Positions 7,156 to 8,430 of a stretch of 8,430 nt of DNA are shown piece after piece (within the stretch, counting starts at the first letter, position 1; each line of letters begins with the position of its first letter). Origin of the DNA: JADJEI01 sp035328465 (GTDB taxonomy: Bacteria > Bacteroidota > Ignavibacteria > Ignavibacteriales > Ignavibacteriaceae); the NCBI GenBank assembly GCA_035328465.1, contig DAOLIQ010000112.1, forward strand, positions 1 to 8,430. The letters are read 5' to 3'. A program made the position numbers and the translations under genes. The notes below the pieces were generated by a model. The model was not told the origin of the DNA. It did not search any database and saw only the letters and a list, made by a program, of their open reading frames with translations.

Positions 7156-7396
7156 TTATTTTTCCTGCCGTTTAGACTAAAGTGATTTGATTTTTGTTAC
7201 TGCCAAAATAGATTTTTTCATGAAAATTACCATAGCAATAATCAGCCTATATAATCTTGAAGTTGATGATTAAGAATAATTAATCTTTTTTGGCTTATCA
7301 TTTCACTGTTTCATACTACCGCTCAACAAAAATTATTCCCGCATATAAGAATATGGTTGGATCAGGCTTTAACTTTTAGCCATTTAGCGGTTGAAA

Positions 7397-7431
7397 TTCT
7401 AATAATTATTTTCAATTGAAAATTATTAGAA
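7397..7431. repeat. 35-bp imperfect inverted repeat
   Basis: The arms ttctaataat/attattagaa flank a perfect 16-bp palindrome, attttcaattgaaaat (7408-7423), with a 3-nt bulge on the left. It lies about 77 nt before the ATG of the solenoid-protein gene. It could be a dimeric repressor or activator site, or a transcript hairpin. No U-run follows, so a terminator is less likely. The low complexity of AT-rich DNA means chance cannot be excluded. Confidence 0.45.
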
Positions 7432-7495
7432 GTTTGATTTCTCAGTTATCATTAATTCAGTAACCTAATTCTTTTTCTTAAGTCTAAACATAAAA

Positions 7496-7501
7496 AAGGA
7501 G
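7496..7501 (+). promoter_or_regulatory. Shine-Dalgarno of the solenoid-protein gene
   Basis: AAGGAG at 7496-7501 lies 6 nt before the ATG at 7508. This is the best-placed ribosome site among the plus-strand genes here and fixes the start of a gene that is cut by the window edge. Confidence 0.8.
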
Positions 7502-7507
7502 AAAAAT

Positions 7508-8430
7508 ATGTCAACACAAAAAAACTTTTTCAGCTATTTATTTTTTCTACTTGCGATGGTTATCCCTTTGTCTTGTGCTTATTCAACAGACAAGAATGAC
7601 TTATCGGACGACCTAAAGGTTTTGCACGAAAAAACATTCCAAATATCCTCCGGTAAAAAAATTGAGCTTGATGCTTCGGTTGGTGATGTAATGATAACTT
7701 CGTGGGACAAATCGGAAGTTTATATTAAAGTACTCGGTAATGAAAAAGCCGAGGACAAAATTGAATTTGAGTTCAATGGAACGTCGGACTTAGTAAAAGT
7801 AAAAGCTAAAAAGACAGGATCATTATTCAACTGGTTTGGAAGCGGTGTAAAATTAAGATTTGAAATAAAAGTTCCTGCGTCTTTCAGTACTAAAGTTTCT
7901 ACAAGCGGAGGTGATATTAAATTTGCGGATGTTTCAGGCGTTCAATATTTAAGTACTTCAGGAGGGGATATAATAGTTAAAAACTCGCACGGAAAATTAG
8001 ACGCATCAACTTCGGGCGGTGATATATCAACTGAAAACAGCAAAGGCTTGATGATGCTTTCAACTTCCGGCGGTGATGTGATTGCTAAAAATTTTGAGGG
8101 AGACCTCTCTGCGGAAACTTCAGGCGGAGATATTCATTTGAGCGGAATGAATTCAAAAGTAAAAGCCGAAACTTCAGGTGGTGATATTGTGCTTGATTAT
8201 TCAGGCTCAAATGATGGAATTGATTTAAGTACGTCGGGCGGAGATATAATGATAAAACTCCCTGCTGATTTTAGTGCTGCTGCAAAATTATATACTTCGG
8301 GCGGGGATATTTCCTGCGAGCTTACTACTAACAACGTGGGCAAAAAATCTTCTTCAAAACTTGAAGGTGATTTAAACTCGGGCGGTAATTTATTGCACGC
8401 AGAGACTTCAGGTGGGGATATTGTTGTAAG
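7508..8430 (+). CDS. Exported DUF4097-type beta-solenoid protein (3' truncated)
   Basis: The frame stays open from ATG 7508 to the window edge, giving 307 codons with no stop; the gene continues outside. Residues 1-24 form a signal peptide ending IPLSCAYS. C23 could be a lipoprotein Cys, although the -3 position is Pro rather than the usual Leu, so ordinary cleavage after SCA is also possible. Residues 44-130 are the lead-in seen in DUF4097 proteins (KKIELDASVGDVMITSWDK at 50-68, then VKLRFEIKVPASF at 114-126). From 131 onward, TSGGD(I/V) motifs recur at 132, 150, 168, 186, 204, 222, 242, 263 and 300, as in a stacked beta-helix with glycine turns. The family is annotated as putative adhesin from its fold, and most members have no known activity. 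The location should be the periplasm or cell surface. There is no catalytic motif. The solenoid reading is strong; any role in adhesion is inference. Confidence 0.88.
   Translation, partial: MSTQKNFFSYLFFLLAMVIPLSCAYSTDKNDLSDDLKVLHEKTFQISSGKKIELDASVGDVMITSWDKSEVYIKVLGNEKAEDKIEFEFNGTSDLVKVKAKKTGSLFNWFGSGVKLRFEIKVPASFSTKVSTSGGDIKFADVSGVQYLSTSGGDIIVKNSHGKLDASTSGGDISTENSKGLMMLSTSGGDVIAKNFEGDLSAETSGGDIHLSGMNSKVKAETSGGDIVLDYSGSNDGIDLSTSGGDIMIKLPADFSAAAKLYTSGGDISCELTTNNVGKKSSSKLEGDLNSGGNLLHAETSGGDIVV
7901..8422 (+). repeat. In-frame TSGGD(I/V) coding repeats
   Basis: Nine copies of the TSGGD(I/V) codons lie within the solenoid gene. The first six start exactly 54 nt apart (7901, 7955, 8009, 8063, 8117, 8171). 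The others start at 8231, 8294 and 8405, with a degenerate SGGN near 8378 inside the last wider gap. Protein sequence is conserved between copies while codons vary (for example agcggaggt, tcaggaggg, tcgggcggt), so these are old structural repeats held by protein selection, not recent DNA duplications. Confidence 0.9.

Larger units (their letters stand above)
7156..7507. other. Intergenic region, no gene seen
   Basis: A 352-bp AT-rich divergent spacer between the zinc-ribbon gene and the solenoid-protein gene. Reading both strands I find no convincing reading frame; the best is a 17-codon ATG frame at 7220-7273 with no Shine-Dalgarno sequence. I see no tRNA- or riboswitch-like structure. It holds two palindromes with the same half-site (7215-7226 and 7409-7422) and the Shine-Dalgarno sequence of the downstream gene. 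No good -35/-10 pair for the downstream gene was found by eye. Confidence 0.6.

Noticed and set aside
7220..7273. A 17-codon ATG frame in the spacer before the solenoid gene.
   Set aside because: It has no Shine-Dalgarno sequence, and its ATG sits in the centre of a palindrome. It is too short to support without conservation.
7901..8422. Regular 54-nt periodicity suggesting a CRISPR array or tandem DNA repeats.
   Set aside because: The repeats are in frame, conserve peptide but not codons, and lie in one open reading frame. This is protein solenoid periodicity.

Overview
The window looks like chromosomal DNA from a low-GC, free-living Gram-negative bacterium of the Ignavibacteria/Chlorobi side of the FCB group. 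The main evidence is the first gene. It ends in a type IX secretion (T9SS) sorting tail of the 'NYPNPFNPTTKIRYSIP' type, preceded by a 'PVELSLFEA...NNYGFEIERS' domain, and I associate this combination most strongly with Ignavibacteria. Envelope-directed proteins, the AT-rich base composition and the inconsistent use of Shine-Dalgarno sequences fit this. The assignment rests on recognised sequence style, not on a search.

Layout. Positions 1-180 hold no supportable gene but contain a terminator-like hairpin (110-146). A secreted T9SS cargo protein follows (181-1434, +). It converges on a two-gene minus-strand operon of M16 zinc-peptidase-like proteins: 2926-4230 carries the zinc site, and 1512-2924 lacks it but keeps the Arg/Tyr pair of the second half. 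Upstream of that pair on the same strand is a 10-TM EamA/DMT transporter (4345-5235, -). A divergent AT-rich spacer separates it from a plus-strand pair overlapping by ATGA: a small two-TM protein with a possible bacterial PH-like domain (5378-5860), then mnmA, the tRNA 2-thiouridylase (5857-6912). A 74-residue zinc-ribbon-like protein (6931-7155, -) converges on mnmA. After a 352-bp spacer with two palindromes, the window ends inside an exported DUF4097-type beta-solenoid protein (7508 to beyond 8430, +), with TSGGD(I/V) turns repeated at a strict 18-residue step.

How the genes work together. The two M16 subunits almost certainly act as one periplasmic peptidase. The PH-like protein and MnmA are translationally coupled, for no obvious reason. 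The remaining genes look like unrelated neighbours. I see no mobile element, CRISPR array, RNA gene or defence cassette, and no clear new multi-gene system. The least routine items are the apparently degenerate subtilase-like domain in the T9SS protein, the strict 18-residue solenoid, and the PH-like/mnmA overlap.
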